Positions 33,677-43,801 of a stretch of 64,000 bases of DNA are shown piece after piece. The stretch is from Vibrio amylolyticus (GTDB lineage: Bacteria > Pseudomonadota > Gammaproteobacteria > Enterobacterales > Vibrionaceae). The notes below the pieces were generated by a model that was not told the origin of the DNA, searched no databases, and saw only the letters and a program-made list of their open reading frames with translations. Location: NCBI RefSeq assembly GCF_023145695.1, contig NZ_JAJHVV010000011.1, positions 124,001 through 188,000 on the forward strand, in the 5' to 3' direction. Numbering within the stretch: position 1 is the first letter of the stretch; every line of letters starts with the position of its first letter. Both the position numbers and the translations under genes were made by a program.

Positions 33677-36283
33677 TTATGATTCTAGTGCTTTATTGAC
33701 CTTTTCATAAAGATCTTTGGCTAGGTTATCCAAAGACTTTAAAGATTCAAGCTGCTCCTTAATCAAGGCCTGCCTTTCAGCATCGTATTTTCTGTATTTT
33801 AGTAGCGGATCGATAAGTCGAGAAGCAACCTGTGGGTTACTACTGTTTAGTTCTCGAATGATTTCGCCAGCAAAGCGGTACCCTTCACCAGATTTGTCAT
33901 GAAACTGGACCGGGTTGCCATTTAAAAACGCACCAATCAAACTGCGCGTTCGATTAGGGTTCTTAATACTAAAGGCGCTATGATCCATAGTTTTCTTAAT
34001 GATATTCAGTGCATCCGATGATGGGTTGGTTCCTTGTAACGTAAACCACTTATCCATCACAAGCCCATCATGGCTCCACTTATTACTGTAGTCTTCCATT
34101 AGGCTTTCACGACATTTAAGTTTTGCCATGTTGGCACAGTTCATTGCGGCGATCGTGTCTGTCATATTGTTCGAATTTTCATACTGAGCGGACACTAAAG
34201 TTTCTCCTCCGTCAGTATGTGCTAAATAAGAAAGACATACATTACGTAATGCACGTTGACCTATCGCACTATGCTCAATCGTATATTCAGACTGATTTAA
34301 TGAGTAATAGATTGCACTTAGCTCATCAGACAGTTCTTTAGCTAAAGTCACTTTGATCTGTTTCAGTACGTCAGCAATTGCATCAACATCTACAGCTTCA
34401 TACCAGCCAGACACTTCGTTGTGACTTGGTAACGATAACACCTCCGCAATAAATGCTGGCTCTAGCTTATCACTTAACAAGACACCTCGGAACGCATCCA
34501 CTACTGTCGCTTCAATATTGACCGCACCACCATTTTGAACATTAGCTACGTTACTCTTAATGTATTTAGCTAACAGCATCTGCCCTGCATCCCAACGAGC
34601 AAATTCATTTTGCGCATGACTCATTAAGAAAATAAGTTCGTCATCAGAATAGTCATACTCTAAAATGACTGGCGCTGAAAACTCGCGTAACAAAGAAGGC
34701 ACAGGCTTAGACGTAACATTTTCAAAAACAAACGTTTCTTGCTCTTGTGTAACGTTCAATACATTCCCTACTTTTAAACCGTTACACTGTAGCGGAATCA
34801 CATGACCTAACTGGTCATAAAGCTCTATATCAAATGGAATGTGCAGCGGCTGCTTTTCTTTTTGATCTAGCGTAGGAGATGTTAGCTGCATTATCGTTAG
34901 TGAATACGTTTTTTCATCTTGGTTATATTCACTGCTCACCGTTACTTTCGGCGTACCTGATTGGCTATACCATAAACGGAACTGTTTCAGATCAACACCC
35001 GATGCATCTTCCATCGCTGATACAAAGTCTTCACACGTTGCGGCCGTTCCATCGTGTCGTTCAAAGTAAAGCGTCATGCCCTGTTGGAATGCCTTTTCTC
35101 CAAGTAACGTGTGCATCATGCGAATGACTTCGCTGCCCTTTTCATACACAGTTAATGTGTAGAAGTTATTCATTTCAATCACTTTATCCGGGCGGATTGG
35201 GTGAGACATTGGGCTAGCATCTTCAGCAAATTGAGGACCACGAATAATACGAACATTATTAATTCGGTTTACTGCTCTAGAACCAAGATCTGAAGAAAAC
35301 TCCTGATCTCTAAATACCGTTAAGCCCTCTTTTAGACTCAACTGGAACCAATCTCGACAAGTAACTCGGTTACCCGTCCAGTTGTGAAAATATTCGTGAC
35401 CAATTACCGCTTCAATACCCAGGTAATCTGTATCAGTGGCCGTTTGATCATTTGCTAGTACGTATTTAGAGTTAAAGACATTCAGCCCTTTGTTCTCCAT
35501 TGCACCCATGTTGAAGAAATCAACGGCAACGATCATATAGATATCTAAATCATACTCTAGATTGAAACGCTCTTCGTCCCATTTCATAGAATTAATCAAA
35601 GACACCATGGCATGATTGGCTCGATCTAGGTTTCCTTTATCAACAAAGATTTCCAGATCAACCTTACGCCCTGACTTCGTTACATAATCATCGCGAAGTA
35701 CATCAAAATCACCGGCAACAAGCGCAAATAAATACGCAGGTTTCGGATGTGGGTCTTGCCATTTTACCCAATGGCGACCAGATTCGGCTTCGCCTTCTTC
35801 AACACGATTACCATTACTGAGTAAGTAAGGATATTCATTTTTATCTGCAATAACTGTTGTAGTAAATTTCGCTAGAACATCAGGCCTGTCTAGGTAATAG
35901 GTAATGCGCCTAAAACCTTCTGCTTCACACTGAGTACAAAAAGCACCGCCTGATTTATATAACCCTTCTAATGCAGAGTTTTCTTCCGGGTTAACTTGGG
36001 TAACGATGGTAAGTTCACAGTCGCCAGGCATGGCGTTAATTGTTAGGCCCGTATCGGTAAGCTGATAATCACTCCAAACTTCACCATTAATCTGAACCTC
36101 TTTTAGCGACATGCTTTCGCCATCGAGAACTAAACTTGTGCTGTCTGATAATTGCTTGACGGTCGAAACTGCCGTCACTGTTGTTTCCTTATCAAACAAG
36201 TTAAACGTAAGTTCTAAATCGCTGATAGTAAAAGAAGGTGCTTGATAATCTTTGCGGTATTTGGCTTGGGGTGTATGCGCCAT
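33677..36283 (-). CDS. pepN: Aminopeptidase N
   Basis: An 868-aa cytoplasmic M1-family zinc aminopeptidase, the main broad-specificity aminopeptidase for peptide turnover. Substrate-binding GAMENKGLN is followed by the zinc motif HEYFHNWTGNRV (HExxH) with the third ligand in SLKEGLTVFRD. The bacterial PepN C-terminal helical domain is complete. Length is close to E. coli (870). It starts after a good ATG context and shares this minus-strand block with DUF2835 and gdhB. Confidence 0.96.
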   Translation of the reverse strand: MAHTPQAKYRKDYQAPSFTISDLELTFNLFDKETTVTAVSTVKQLSDSTSLVLDGESMSLKEVQINGEVWSDYQLTDTGLTINAMPGDCELTIVTQVNPEENSALEGLYKSGGAFCTQCEAEGFRRITYYLDRPDVLAKFTTTVIADKNEYPYLLSNGNRVEEGEAESGRHWVKWQDPHPKPAYLFALVAGDFDVLRDDYVTKSGRKVDLEIFVDKGNLDRANHAMVSLINSMKWDEERFNLEYDLDIYMIVAVDFFNMGAMENKGLNVFNSKYVLANDQTATDTDYLGIEAVIGHEYFHNWTGNRVTCRDWFQLSLKEGLTVFRDQEFSSDLGSRAVNRINNVRIIRGPQFAEDASPMSHPIRPDKVIEMNNFYTLTVYEKGSEVIRMMHTLLGEKAFQQGMTLYFERHDGTAATCEDFVSAMEDASGVDLKQFRLWYSQSGTPKVTVSSEYNQDEKTYSLTIMQLTSPTLDQKEKQPLHIPFDIELYDQLGHVIPLQCNGLKVGNVLNVTQEQETFVFENVTSKPVPSLLREFSAPVILEYDYSDDELIFLMSHAQNEFARWDAGQMLLAKYIKSNVANVQNGGAVNIEATVVDAFRGVLLSDKLEPAFIAEVLSLPSHNEVSGWYEAVDVDAIADVLKQIKVTLAKELSDELSAIYYSLNQSEYTIEHSAIGQRALRNVCLSYLAHTDGGETLVSAQYENSNNMTDTIAAMNCANMAKLKCRESLMEDYSNKWSHDGLVMDKWFTLQGTNPSSDALNIIKKTMDHSAFSIKNPNRTRSLIGAFLNGNPVQFHDKSGEGYRFAGEIIRELNSSNPQVASRLIDPLLKYRKYDAERQALIKEQLESLKSLDNLAKDLYEKVNKALES

Positions 36284-36353
36284 TGTCTTTATCCTTATGA
36301 CTGAAAACGTCTAACCTATTTCTACGATGAGTAAGCAATAGTTACAACCCCAA

Positions 36354-36390
36354 AATAAAAAAAACGAGGTATTTTGTTCAAATACCTCGT
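36354..36390 (-). terminator. Intrinsic terminator of the 221-aa secreted protein gene
   Basis: Arms ACGAGGTATTT / AAATACCTCGT with a short loop, T-run on the minus strand. It lies 107 bases past that gene's stop and just upstream of pepN. Confidence 0.85.
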
Positions 36391-36496
36391 ATAAGTGCTG
36401 AATAAAACATCATATTGATTGGATAACGCTAGGTAATGATAGATGGATAATATACTCAACTAAATGATGATAATACCAATACTCACAATTAGCTTG

Positions 36497-37162
36497 CTAA
36501 CGTATTCGATTCAGTACTGCGTACATCCCACCTTCCTCTGCTTCGAGAGTAAGTCTGTCATGATTAAGTGTATAACGAGTATCGTGCTCGCCTTTTTCAT
36601 AAAGCAGTACTAAGTGATCGCCTTCAGTGTAATAGACACCTTTATGAACCGTCTCCATGCCTTCTTTGTTGCTCACTCTGAACAAAAATACAAAATCAGG
36701 TTGTAGAATTAGATCCATTTGACTGACGTTACTTGCTAAAAGGTCATCACCCGCAAGCTGTTCGCTAGACCACATACCTGCTAAGGCATTGGGTAATCCT
36801 TTGGTGAACATCACACCATTCATATTTAACAGATTATGATTACCTGAATATTTATAAACTTGAGGCTCTGAAGTATTAAGTCCAAGTATAATGGTGTCTT
36901 CATTAGCGGCGTAAATCCCTTCCCAGTGGTCAACACTGTAATCTTTTTTCTGAATATCAATCTTAAAAGTATAATCTGAGTTTAATGACAATTTAATTGC
37001 CATAAAGTTATCACTTGAATTTTCAGGGTCTGGATTGGCCAAGTACCAGTCCCCCAATAAAAATGGTAAATCAAACTGAGTTATGTCACTGTCTTTTTTA
37101 ACATTCTCACTAAAAGTTGAGAAACTAACACACGCTAAAAGTATCGTTATCCATTTCATCAT
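36497..37162 (-). CDS. Secreted protein of unknown function
   Basis: A 221-aa protein with a signal peptide (KWITILLACVSFSTFS) and a beta-rich mature region that repeats a 'lipocalin/calycin-like' pattern: LLGDWYLANP, SDYTFKIDIQKKD, WEGIYAANEDTIILG, then a second LAGMWSSEQL, DFVFLFRV, HKGVYYTEGDHLVLL. The internal duplication of a ~90-residue unit looks real. Two adjacent ATGs exist at 37162 and 37159; the second has better spacing from GAGGGG. Function unknown. A CRP/FNR-like palindrome sits ~55 bases upstream of the start. Confidence 0.6.
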   Translation of the reverse strand: MMKWITILLACVSFSTFSENVKKDSDITQFDLPFLLGDWYLANPDPENSSDNFMAIKLSLNSDYTFKIDIQKKDYSVDHWEGIYAANEDTIILGLNTSEPQVYKYSGNHNLLNMNGVMFTKGLPNALAGMWSSEQLAGDDLLASNVSQMDLILQPDFVFLFRVSNKEGMETVHKGVYYTEGDHLVLLYEKGEHDTRYTLNHDRLTLEAEEGGMYAVLNRIR

Positions 37163-37215
37163 ATGCCCCTCGCTTTTCTTAAAGCTTAGGCACGCATCAC
37201 AAATAACGCCATATT

Positions 37216-37231
37216 TTTGATCTAAATCACA
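37216..37231. promoter_or_regulatory. CRP/FNR-like palindrome
   Basis: TTTGATCTAAATCACA fits CRP TGTGA-N6-TCACA at 9 of 10 positions, and the inner TTGAT-CTAA-ATCAC fits FNR with one mismatch. It is placed for control of the secreted-protein gene starting at 37162. Confidence 0.6.
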
Positions 37232-37243
37232 TTTAGGGCGATC

Positions 37244-37271
37244 AAAAAAGCGAGCAGTTAATGCTCGCTTT
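37244..37271 (-). terminator. Intrinsic terminator of prc
   Basis: Arms AAAGCGAGCA / TGCTCGCTTT, T-run on the minus strand, 32 bases past the prc stop. Confidence 0.88.
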
Positions 37272-37302
37272 TGACTTAATTGACCAGTTACATATAGGTT
37301 AG

Positions 37303-39297
37303 CTAACGTAACATGTCGACCATAATTGCCACTGACTCATCAAGATAAGCATCGGGGGCTTCATAATCTTTAGGGATGTCGTCTAACGATTCGAAAGGTT
37401 CTTCACCTTGCGCTTTTTGACGCTGATTAACGCGAGCTAAACGAAGGTCGTCATTTTTATCACTCTCTTCCTGTCTAACTCGTTCACTCAATGAAATCGT
37501 ATTGTTGTCTTTGTCTGCCAAGTATTTTTCGATATCTTGGGCAATGAACTGAAACTCCATGTCTTTTGCAATGCGCACATCATGCAGCGCAGTTAATTTA
37601 GCAATTTTAGCTTCATTGTCTTTTAGAGTATCGTACTTAACTCGGTCAATTTGATCCCACGGAAGTGCATTATCCTCAACACTTTCACCTGTTTCAGCAG
37701 GATCAATCGGTGTTGGATAAGGAATATCTGGAACGACACCTTTATTCTGAGTACTACCACCATTAATTCGATAGAACTTTTGGATGGTGTACTGAACATA
37801 ACCGAGCTCTTTTTCAAACAAATCATAAATATGATTCAAAGAACGGTGTTGCTGCACGGTACCTTTACCAAAAGAGTTCTCACCTAAAATAATGGCACGA
37901 CCGTAATCTTGTAGTGCCGCTGCAAAAATTTCAGATGCTGATGCACTGTAACGATTGACCAATACGGTTAAAGGCCCTTCGTAACTAATCTTGCCATCGG
38001 TGTCACTATTTACATTGACACGACCGTAGCTGTCTCGAACCTGAACAACTGGACCACTTTCAATAAATAATCCAGATAATGACGTCGCTTCCGTTAATGC
38101 GCCACCACCGTTGTTACGGAGGTCAACAATAATGCCATCGACACCATCCGCGACAAGTTCACCAATTAATTTATCGGTATCTTTTGATAAACCAACATAG
38201 AAACTTGGTACTTCTAGAACACCAATTTTCTTTCCATCACGTTCAATTATCTCAGACTTTACCGCTCTATCTTCTAAGCGAATCTTATCTCGAACAATTG
38301 TTACAACATGACTTTTAGCATCATTACCATCAGGAAGGATCTGAAGATTAACCTTAGTCCCTTTCGGTCCTTTGATTAATTGAACGACATCATCCAATCG
38401 CCAGCCGATAACATCAACGATCTCTTTACCATCTTGACCTACACCAACAATTCGATCACCTTCACCAAGCTGCTTACTGCTCGATGCAGGACCACCCGCA
38501 ACCAATGAACGAATAACGGTATAATCATCCGTCATTTGTAACACGGCACCAATGCCTTCTAATGAAAGATTCATCTCAGATTGGAATTGTTCAGCGTTAC
38601 GTGGCGAAAGGTAACTTGTGTGTGGATCAACTTCTCTAGCAAACGCATTCATATAAAGCTGAAATGCATCTTCATTGTTCGTCTGACTTAAGCGTTTAAT
38701 CGCGTTGTTGTAACGCTTACCTAAAACTTCTTTAATTTCAGGCCACTCTTTATCCGTCATTTTTAGGTTTAGCGCATCATACTTAACACGCTTACGCCAA
38801 AGCTCTTTGACTTCAGCCATATCAGCTGGCCAAGCCGCTTCTGAGCGATCTAATTCGATAGACTCATCAACGTCAAATTTCATTTCTGTATCAAGAAGCG
38901 ATAATGCGTATTCAAATAACTCATAACGCTTTTTCATTGAGATGTTATAAACATCAAACGCTATTTGATTTTTACCAGCTTTAAGCTGCTCATCGAGACC
39001 GACAGACCATTGATTGAAAGAATCGATATCTGCTTGCGTGAAAATATTTCGATTATAATCGAGCATTTCAATATAACGAGCAAATATAGCTTGAGAAAAC
39101 TGATCGTCTAAAGTGAAGTGATTGTAATGAGAACGAGTAAAGCGAGATGTAACGCGCTTGCTAGCGGTTTCATGCTGAACTTCAGGAGCGAGAACGGGTA
39201 AGTCCTCTTTGCTTAATTTGGCTTCAAGAGCCTGAGCTGATGACACTGCTAGCCATAGGCCAGCAGCGATCAGAGTCAATTTTGAACGGCATTTCAT
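37303..39297 (-). CDS. prc: Tail-specific (C-terminal processing) periplasmic protease Prc
   Basis: A 664-aa periplasmic serine protease that degrades proteins with nonpolar C-termini and processes FtsI/lipoproteins. The signal peptide (LTLIAAGLWLAVSSAQA) is followed by the N-terminal helical domain, PDZ (residues ~240-320, LEGIGAVLQM), S41 core with catalytic serine in RYSASASEIF and lysine in NSFGKGTVQQ, and a C-terminal domain. Length close to E. coli (682). It lies 18 bases after proQ, an arrangement conserved with E. coli. Confidence 0.96.
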   Translation of the reverse strand: MKCRSKLTLIAAGLWLAVSSAQALEAKLSKEDLPVLAPEVQHETASKRVTSRFTRSHYNHFTLDDQFSQAIFARYIEMLDYNRNIFTQADIDSFNQWSVGLDEQLKAGKNQIAFDVYNISMKKRYELFEYALSLLDTEMKFDVDESIELDRSEAAWPADMAEVKELWRKRVKYDALNLKMTDKEWPEIKEVLGKRYNNAIKRLSQTNNEDAFQLYMNAFAREVDPHTSYLSPRNAEQFQSEMNLSLEGIGAVLQMTDDYTVIRSLVAGGPASSSKQLGEGDRIVGVGQDGKEIVDVIGWRLDDVVQLIKGPKGTKVNLQILPDGNDAKSHVVTIVRDKIRLEDRAVKSEIIERDGKKIGVLEVPSFYVGLSKDTDKLIGELVADGVDGIIVDLRNNGGGALTEATSLSGLFIESGPVVQVRDSYGRVNVNSDTDGKISYEGPLTVLVNRYSASASEIFAAALQDYGRAIILGENSFGKGTVQQHRSLNHIYDLFEKELGYVQYTIQKFYRINGGSTQNKGVVPDIPYPTPIDPAETGESVEDNALPWDQIDRVKYDTLKDNEAKIAKLTALHDVRIAKDMEFQFIAQDIEKYLADKDNNTISLSERVRQEESDKNDDLRLARVNQRQKAQGEEPFESLDDIPKDYEAPDAYLDESVAIMVDMLR

Positions 39298-39314
39298 GCG
39301 TAGGAGTATCTCCT

Positions 39315-39947
39315 TTATGCGCGCAAGTGCTCCGCTTTCACAACCATTTGCAGGCCGTTTGCTAGTTGAACTCGCACATCTTCCTTATTAATTTCAACAA
39401 TGGTCGCAGCCATGTTTCCTTTACCCATATTAACGTTTACATCGTTGCCAACTTTCATTTCATCAGCATTCAAAGCGCGCGTTTCTACTGGCTTTTCTGT
39501 TTTTTGTGCTTTAGGTGCAGCGCGGCGAGCTTGTGGCTTCTTCGCTTTTGGCTTAGCGCCAGTTTTTGCTTTACCTTCTTCACGCGCTTTCTGCGCTTGT
39601 TCTTTACGACGAGTCTGAACTCGAGCTTTACTCTCTGCTAACGCAGTTTTTGCATGTTCAACATGCTCTTCTTCAAGTTCACCACATGCATTGCCATCAA
39701 GGTCAACACGAATAGCGCCTGTTTTTGCACCGTGTAGGTAGCGCCAAGAAGATGTGTACTGTCTCAATGCTGCACGAAGTTGAGTTTTACTTACTTTTTC
39801 ATCTTCATTTAAGCGTTCAGCAAGATCTTGAAAAATACCAATTTTCAAAGGTTTTGCTTCACCTTCTAAAGTAAAGCACTTAGGGAAACATTCAGCAATA
39901 TATGCGATAACTTCTTTGCTGTTTTTTAACTTTTCAGTATTTTCCAT
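39315..39947 (-). CDS. proQ: RNA chaperone ProQ
   Basis: A 210-aa FinO-domain RNA-binding protein; in E. coli and Salmonella it is a global matchmaker for sRNAs and 3' UTRs and influences ProP. The N-terminal ~120 residues are ProQ/FinO (AECFPKCFTLEGEAKPLKIG, TSSWRYLHGAKTGAIRVDL). A long Lys/Ala/Pro linker (KPKAKKPQARRAAPKAQ) leads to the C-terminal Tudor-like domain (MGKGNMAATIVEINKEDV). First gene of a proQ-prc operon. Confidence 0.96.
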   Translation of the reverse strand: MENTEKLKNSKEVIAYIAECFPKCFTLEGEAKPLKIGIFQDLAERLNEDEKVSKTQLRAALRQYTSSWRYLHGAKTGAIRVDLDGNACGELEEEHVEHAKTALAESKARVQTRRKEQAQKAREEGKAKTGAKPKAKKPQARRAAPKAQKTEKPVETRALNADEMKVGNDVNVNMGKGNMAATIVEINKEDVRVQLANGLQMVVKAEHLRA

Positions 39948-40045
39948 TTGGATTCCTGGTTATTGCGGCCTATCCGCAAGCGATAAAGTAAATATGGGTG
40001 GTATTATAGAGACCTAGAAATGAAAAACCACACCAGAAAGTTAAT

Positions 40046-40519
40046 TTATGCTTTGTTAGCGTGCGAATTGAGCAGCTTTTCTACTTCTCGCATCAAAAAT
40101 GTTAACCCTTCCTCATCAATTTCACTAAAACGACCAATAGTTGGACTATCTATATCTAACACTCCGATTATTTTACCCCCTACTGAAAAAGGAATAACTA
40201 ACTCAGAGTTACTTGCCGCGTCGCAAGATATATGACCTTCAAACTCATGTACATCATAAATACGCTGAACGGTATTTGTCGCTACTGCTGTCCCACAAAC
40301 GCCACGACCAACTGGTATTCTCACGCACGCAGGGTTACCTTGAAAAGGACCTAATACCAGTTCATTCTGTTTCATCAGGTAGAATCCAACCCAATTTAAA
40401 TCAGCTAGTTCCATGTTTAACAATGCACTTAAATTCGCTAAATTGGCGACGAGATCAGATTCTGACTCTAAAAGTGCTACAGCTTGTTTGGTTAGTCGGT
40501 GGTAATGTTCTATTTTCAT
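40046..40519 (-). CDS. msrC: Free methionine-(R)-sulfoxide reductase (GAF type)
   Basis: A 157-aa GAF-domain protein of the FRMsr family (E. coli MsrC/YebR). The cysteines used in catalysis are visible: NPACVRI, GRGVCGTAV and HISCDAASNSEL. Repairs free methionine sulfoxide. It is divergent from the ABC transporter gene and lies at the conserved proQ-msrC-letAB position. Confidence 0.93.
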   Translation of the reverse strand: MKIEHYHRLTKQAVALLESESDLVANLANLSALLNMELADLNWVGFYLMKQNELVLGPFQGNPACVRIPVGRGVCGTAVATNTVQRIYDVHEFEGHISCDAASNSELVIPFSVGGKIIGVLDIDSPTIGRFSEIDEEGLTFLMREVEKLLNSHANKA

Positions 40520-40602
40520 TAATGGTTCCAGTTGAAAATCTGAGCCCTAGCTCGACAAAAAGAATAAGGTTTTCAATACTGAAATAGGGATATTTTGACT
40601 CT

Positions 40603-42402
40603 ATGACAACATCAAAAGATACTATTAGCCGCTCTTGGTTATTAATTCAAGTAAAAAAGCATAAGTCCTTGCTCCTGTTTGCAAATTCAGTCGCAATTCT
40701 TGCGGCATTGATTAGCGTTCCTATCCCTCTACTTATGCCTTTAATGGTAGATGAAGTGTTATTAGATCAGCCTGGCTCTGGGCTTGCTGCAATGAACACG
40801 TTGTTGCCCCTTCAATTGCAAACCCCAACAGGCTATATCATTTTAACGTTACTCGCTGTTATTCTGATGCGCACTCTAAGTCAGGCTCTTAATATCCTTC
40901 AAAGTCGACAATTTACACTCGTCTCAAAAACAATTACTTACAACATTCGTACTCAAATGATCGACAAGCTTGGGCGAATTAGCATCAAGCAATTTGAAAC
41001 AAAAGGCAGTGGCGGCATTAACTCTCATTTAGTTACCGATATCGAAACCATTGATAAGTTTATTGGTGGGACTCTCAGTAAGTTTATCGTGAGCCTTTTA
41101 ACGGTATTGGGCACGGCAATGGTTCTATTGTGGCTTGAATGGCGACTAGGGCTGTTTATTCTTTGTGTTAACCCCATCGTCATTTACTTCTCTCGAAAAC
41201 TCGGCAATAAAGTTAAACATTTAAAAAAGTATGAAAACCAATCCTTTGAACGATTTCAAAACCGACTGATCGAAACCCTAGATGGCATCTATCAACTAAG
41301 GGCAGCAAACAAAGAAAAGCTGTTTCTTGAACATCTTAAAAGAGATGCGAATCAAATCCGCGTAGACGCGGACAAATACGCTTGGCAATCAGAGGCGGCG
41401 GGGCGCTTCTCATTTCTACTATTCTTACTAGGTTTTGAGCTTTTTCGTGCAATGGCGATGCTAATGGTTCTTTTTAGTGATCTCACTATTGGGCAAATAT
41501 TTGCTGTGTTCGCCTACCTTTGGTTCATGCTAGGCCCAGTGCAAGAACTACTCAGTATTCAGTTTTCTTGGTATAGCGCGAAAGCCGCACTTGCTCGTAT
41601 TAATGTTTTATTGTCACTAGAAGAAGAGTTTAGACCCGAAAGTAAGGTAAACCCTTTCACTCAAGAAAAAGAGGTTGACGTTACAATCAGTAACATTAAT
41701 TTCTCGTACAATGATGAAAATCAAGTATTGAACGACCTATCATTAACGATTCCAGAAGGAAAAAAAGTCGCGCTTGTAGGTGCGAGTGGCGGTGGTAAGT
41801 CTACATTAATTCAATTACTTATCGGAGCCTACCAACCAACATCAGGTTCAATATATTTTAACGGTGAGCCCGCGTTAGATATTGGCTATGAGATAATTCG
41901 AGAACAAATTGCTGTTGTTTTACAACAACCTATACTTTTTAATGACACGTTGAGGCATAATCTGACGCTTGGCAGTAATATAGACGACCATTTACTGTGG
42001 CAATCACTTGAAGTAGCGCAGATGCATGACGTGATAGCTTCATTAGATAAAGGGCTGGATAGCCAAATTGGGCGAAGTGGTATCCGCCTTTCTGGAGGGC
42101 AAAGGCAGAGATTGGCTATTGCCCGAATGATACTGAGCAATCCAAAATTTGTCATTTTGGATGAAGCGACCTCAGCTCTTGATACCGCAACAGAAGCGGC
42201 TCTTCATACGGCTCTTAATCAGTTTTTGAAAGGTCGAACGACACTAATTGTCGCACATAGATTATCAGCCGTTAAGCAAGCCGACCTTATCTATGTCCTC
42301 GAAGATGGTCAGGTTAGTCAAACAGGTACGCACGGAGAACTGGTTCAACAACAGGGTTTGTACCAAACACTCTATGGTACGGTTCAATCACAAGCAATGT
42401 GA
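40603..42402 (+). CDS. ABC-type exporter, fused permease and ATPase
   Basis: A 599-aa half-transporter of the type IV (MsbA/lipid or peptide exporter) fold: six membrane segments (residues ~25-300), then the ATPase with GASGGGKSTLIQLL Walker A, LSGGQRQRLAIARM signature, LDEATSALD Walker B and AHRLS H-loop. No peptidase C39 domain. Substrate unknown; it would act as a homodimer. It interrupts the otherwise E. coli-like msrC-letA junction and its own terminator is not obvious. Could be a lipid, bacteriocin or drug exporter. Confidence 0.82.
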   Translation: MTTSKDTISRSWLLIQVKKHKSLLLFANSVAILAALISVPIPLLMPLMVDEVLLDQPGSGLAAMNTLLPLQLQTPTGYIILTLLAVILMRTLSQALNILQSRQFTLVSKTITYNIRTQMIDKLGRISIKQFETKGSGGINSHLVTDIETIDKFIGGTLSKFIVSLLTVLGTAMVLLWLEWRLGLFILCVNPIVIYFSRKLGNKVKHLKKYENQSFERFQNRLIETLDGIYQLRAANKEKLFLEHLKRDANQIRVDADKYAWQSEAAGRFSFLLFLLGFELFRAMAMLMVLFSDLTIGQIFAVFAYLWFMLGPVQELLSIQFSWYSAKAALARINVLLSLEEEFRPESKVNPFTQEKEVDVTISNINFSYNDENQVLNDLSLTIPEGKKVALVGASGGGKSTLIQLLIGAYQPTSGSIYFNGEPALDIGYEIIREQIAVVLQQPILFNDTLRHNLTLGSNIDDHLLWQSLEVAQMHDVIASLDKGLDSQIGRSGIRLSGGQRQRLAIARMILSNPKFVILDEATSALDTATEAALHTALNQFLKGRTTLIVAHRLSAVKQADLIYVLEDGQVSQTGTHGELVQQQGLYQTLYGTVQSQAM

Positions 42403-42553
42403 CGCCGTAACTACCTTAAACAGTTTAAAAGGTTTTGTAATGCCATACGTTAGACACAATTTTAGTGCTCAATCCATAACGCTTTAAGCGGCACTGACTA
42501 TACCTAACGACAAGAGTAAAACAGGACTTAATTTTATTTTATGGGGAGTCATA

Positions 42554-43801
42554 TTGAAAACGCTGGCTGAACATTCTTCCGAACCGACAAGCATCAGACT
42601 TTGTCAGGGATGTGAGTTGCCCGTCGATGTCGTGACGGTGAAACAAGGAAGCTCAGCGTATTGTCCTAGATGCGGTACCCAACTTTATCGTGGAGGTACT
42701 CCCTCGCTCTCCGGAAACTTAGCAATTGCACTGACTTGCCTATTGCTCTTTATTCCATCGCACTTTTTCGATTTTATCAGCATCCGTCTTGTTGGTGAAT
42801 TGATTCCAGCCACATTGCCTGCAGGCACCCTTATGCTTATTGACGAGGGTTATATCGCTTTAGGGCTTTTGGTTCTTTTCTGCAGCTCTTTAGCCCCCTT
42901 AACGGTATGCACCTCTGTGGTTACTGCGCATGTCGCCATGAAAATTCGATCCTTTACCTTGCTTCGATACTCACTCACTATTATTCAAGGGTTAAAGCAT
43001 TGGGTGATGATCGATGTTTTCCTCGTTAGCATCGCTGTCTCTTGTTTTAAGCTGCAAGATTATTCCGATATTTACATCGGTGCAGGGCTATATGGACTGG
43101 TTTTATTGCAACTATTTACCGTTCTTCTTATTAGCCGGATCAGTGTTAGGCGATACTGGGAGTCATGGCACAAAGAAGCGCACTATCGATTTAAAGAAAA
43201 AAGTATTCATTGTCATCACTGCCATTTGTCGCAAGAGGAGGCTGAGCTCTGCATCCGTTGTCATCAGCCCCTGCATCATCGCACCCCCTATTCAATTCAA
43301 AAGACCTGGGCACTATTAATCGCAGCAACGGTTGCTGTGTTCCCTGCTAATTTAATTCCAATTTCAATTTTGTATACCAATGGGCAGCGTCAAGAAGACA
43401 CCATCATGTCAGGCGTTATCGAACTGGTTAATAGCGATATGTATGGCATTGCCGCCATCCTTTTTATCGCCAGTATTGTTGTTCCTATTGCTAAGATAGT
43501 TGGCCTCACCTATCTATTGATCGCAATTCAACTAAAACGAAGTGTTTTAAATCGTCAGAGAATGAAGATCTACTACGCCGTCAAGTGGATCGGAAAGTGG
43601 TCAGTTCTTGATTTGTTCGTTATATCCATCATGTTAACCTTAGTGGATAGAGGACAAATTCTAAATTTCACCCCGGGATTCGGGGCCGTTGCTTTTGGCT
43701 TAGTTGTCGTATTGACTATGCTAGCGGCAGAAAGCTTAGATCCTAGATTGATATGGGATAATCTCCCTGAATCAGAGAAAAAAGAGTCAAATAATGAGTA
43801 A
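42554..43801 (+). CDS. letA: LetA (YebS) inner-membrane partner of the LetB MCE protein
   Basis: A 415-aa paraquat-inducible protein A family protein. It carries two zinc-ribbon pairs: CQGCELPVD and YCPRCGTQL near the N-terminus, and HCHHCHLSQ and CIRCHQPL at mid-length. About eight transmembrane segments fall in two repeated blocks. The start is TTG, justified by GGGGAG 6 bases upstream. It works with LetB in lipid transport across the envelope. Its end overlaps letB by 8 bases. Confidence 0.92.
   Translation: MKTLAEHSSEPTSIRLCQGCELPVDVVTVKQGSSAYCPRCGTQLYRGGTPSLSGNLAIALTCLLLFIPSHFFDFISIRLVGELIPATLPAGTLMLIDEGYIALGLLVLFCSSLAPLTVCTSVVTAHVAMKIRSFTLLRYSLTIIQGLKHWVMIDVFLVSIAVSCFKLQDYSDIYIGAGLYGLVLLQLFTVLLISRISVRRYWESWHKEAHYRFKEKSIHCHHCHLSQEEAELCIRCHQPLHHRTPYSIQKTWALLIAATVAVFPANLIPISILYTNGQRQEDTIMSGVIELVNSDMYGIAAILFIASIVVPIAKIVGLTYLLIAIQLKRSVLNRQRMKIYYAVKWIGKWSVLDLFVISIMLTLVDRGQILNFTPGFGAVAFGLVVVLTMLAAESLDPRLIWDNLPESEKKESNNE

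Noticed and set aside
34781..34793. GTTACACTGTAGC inside pepN as a matS site
   Set aside because: One mismatch to the relaxed pattern in a coding region with no other support.
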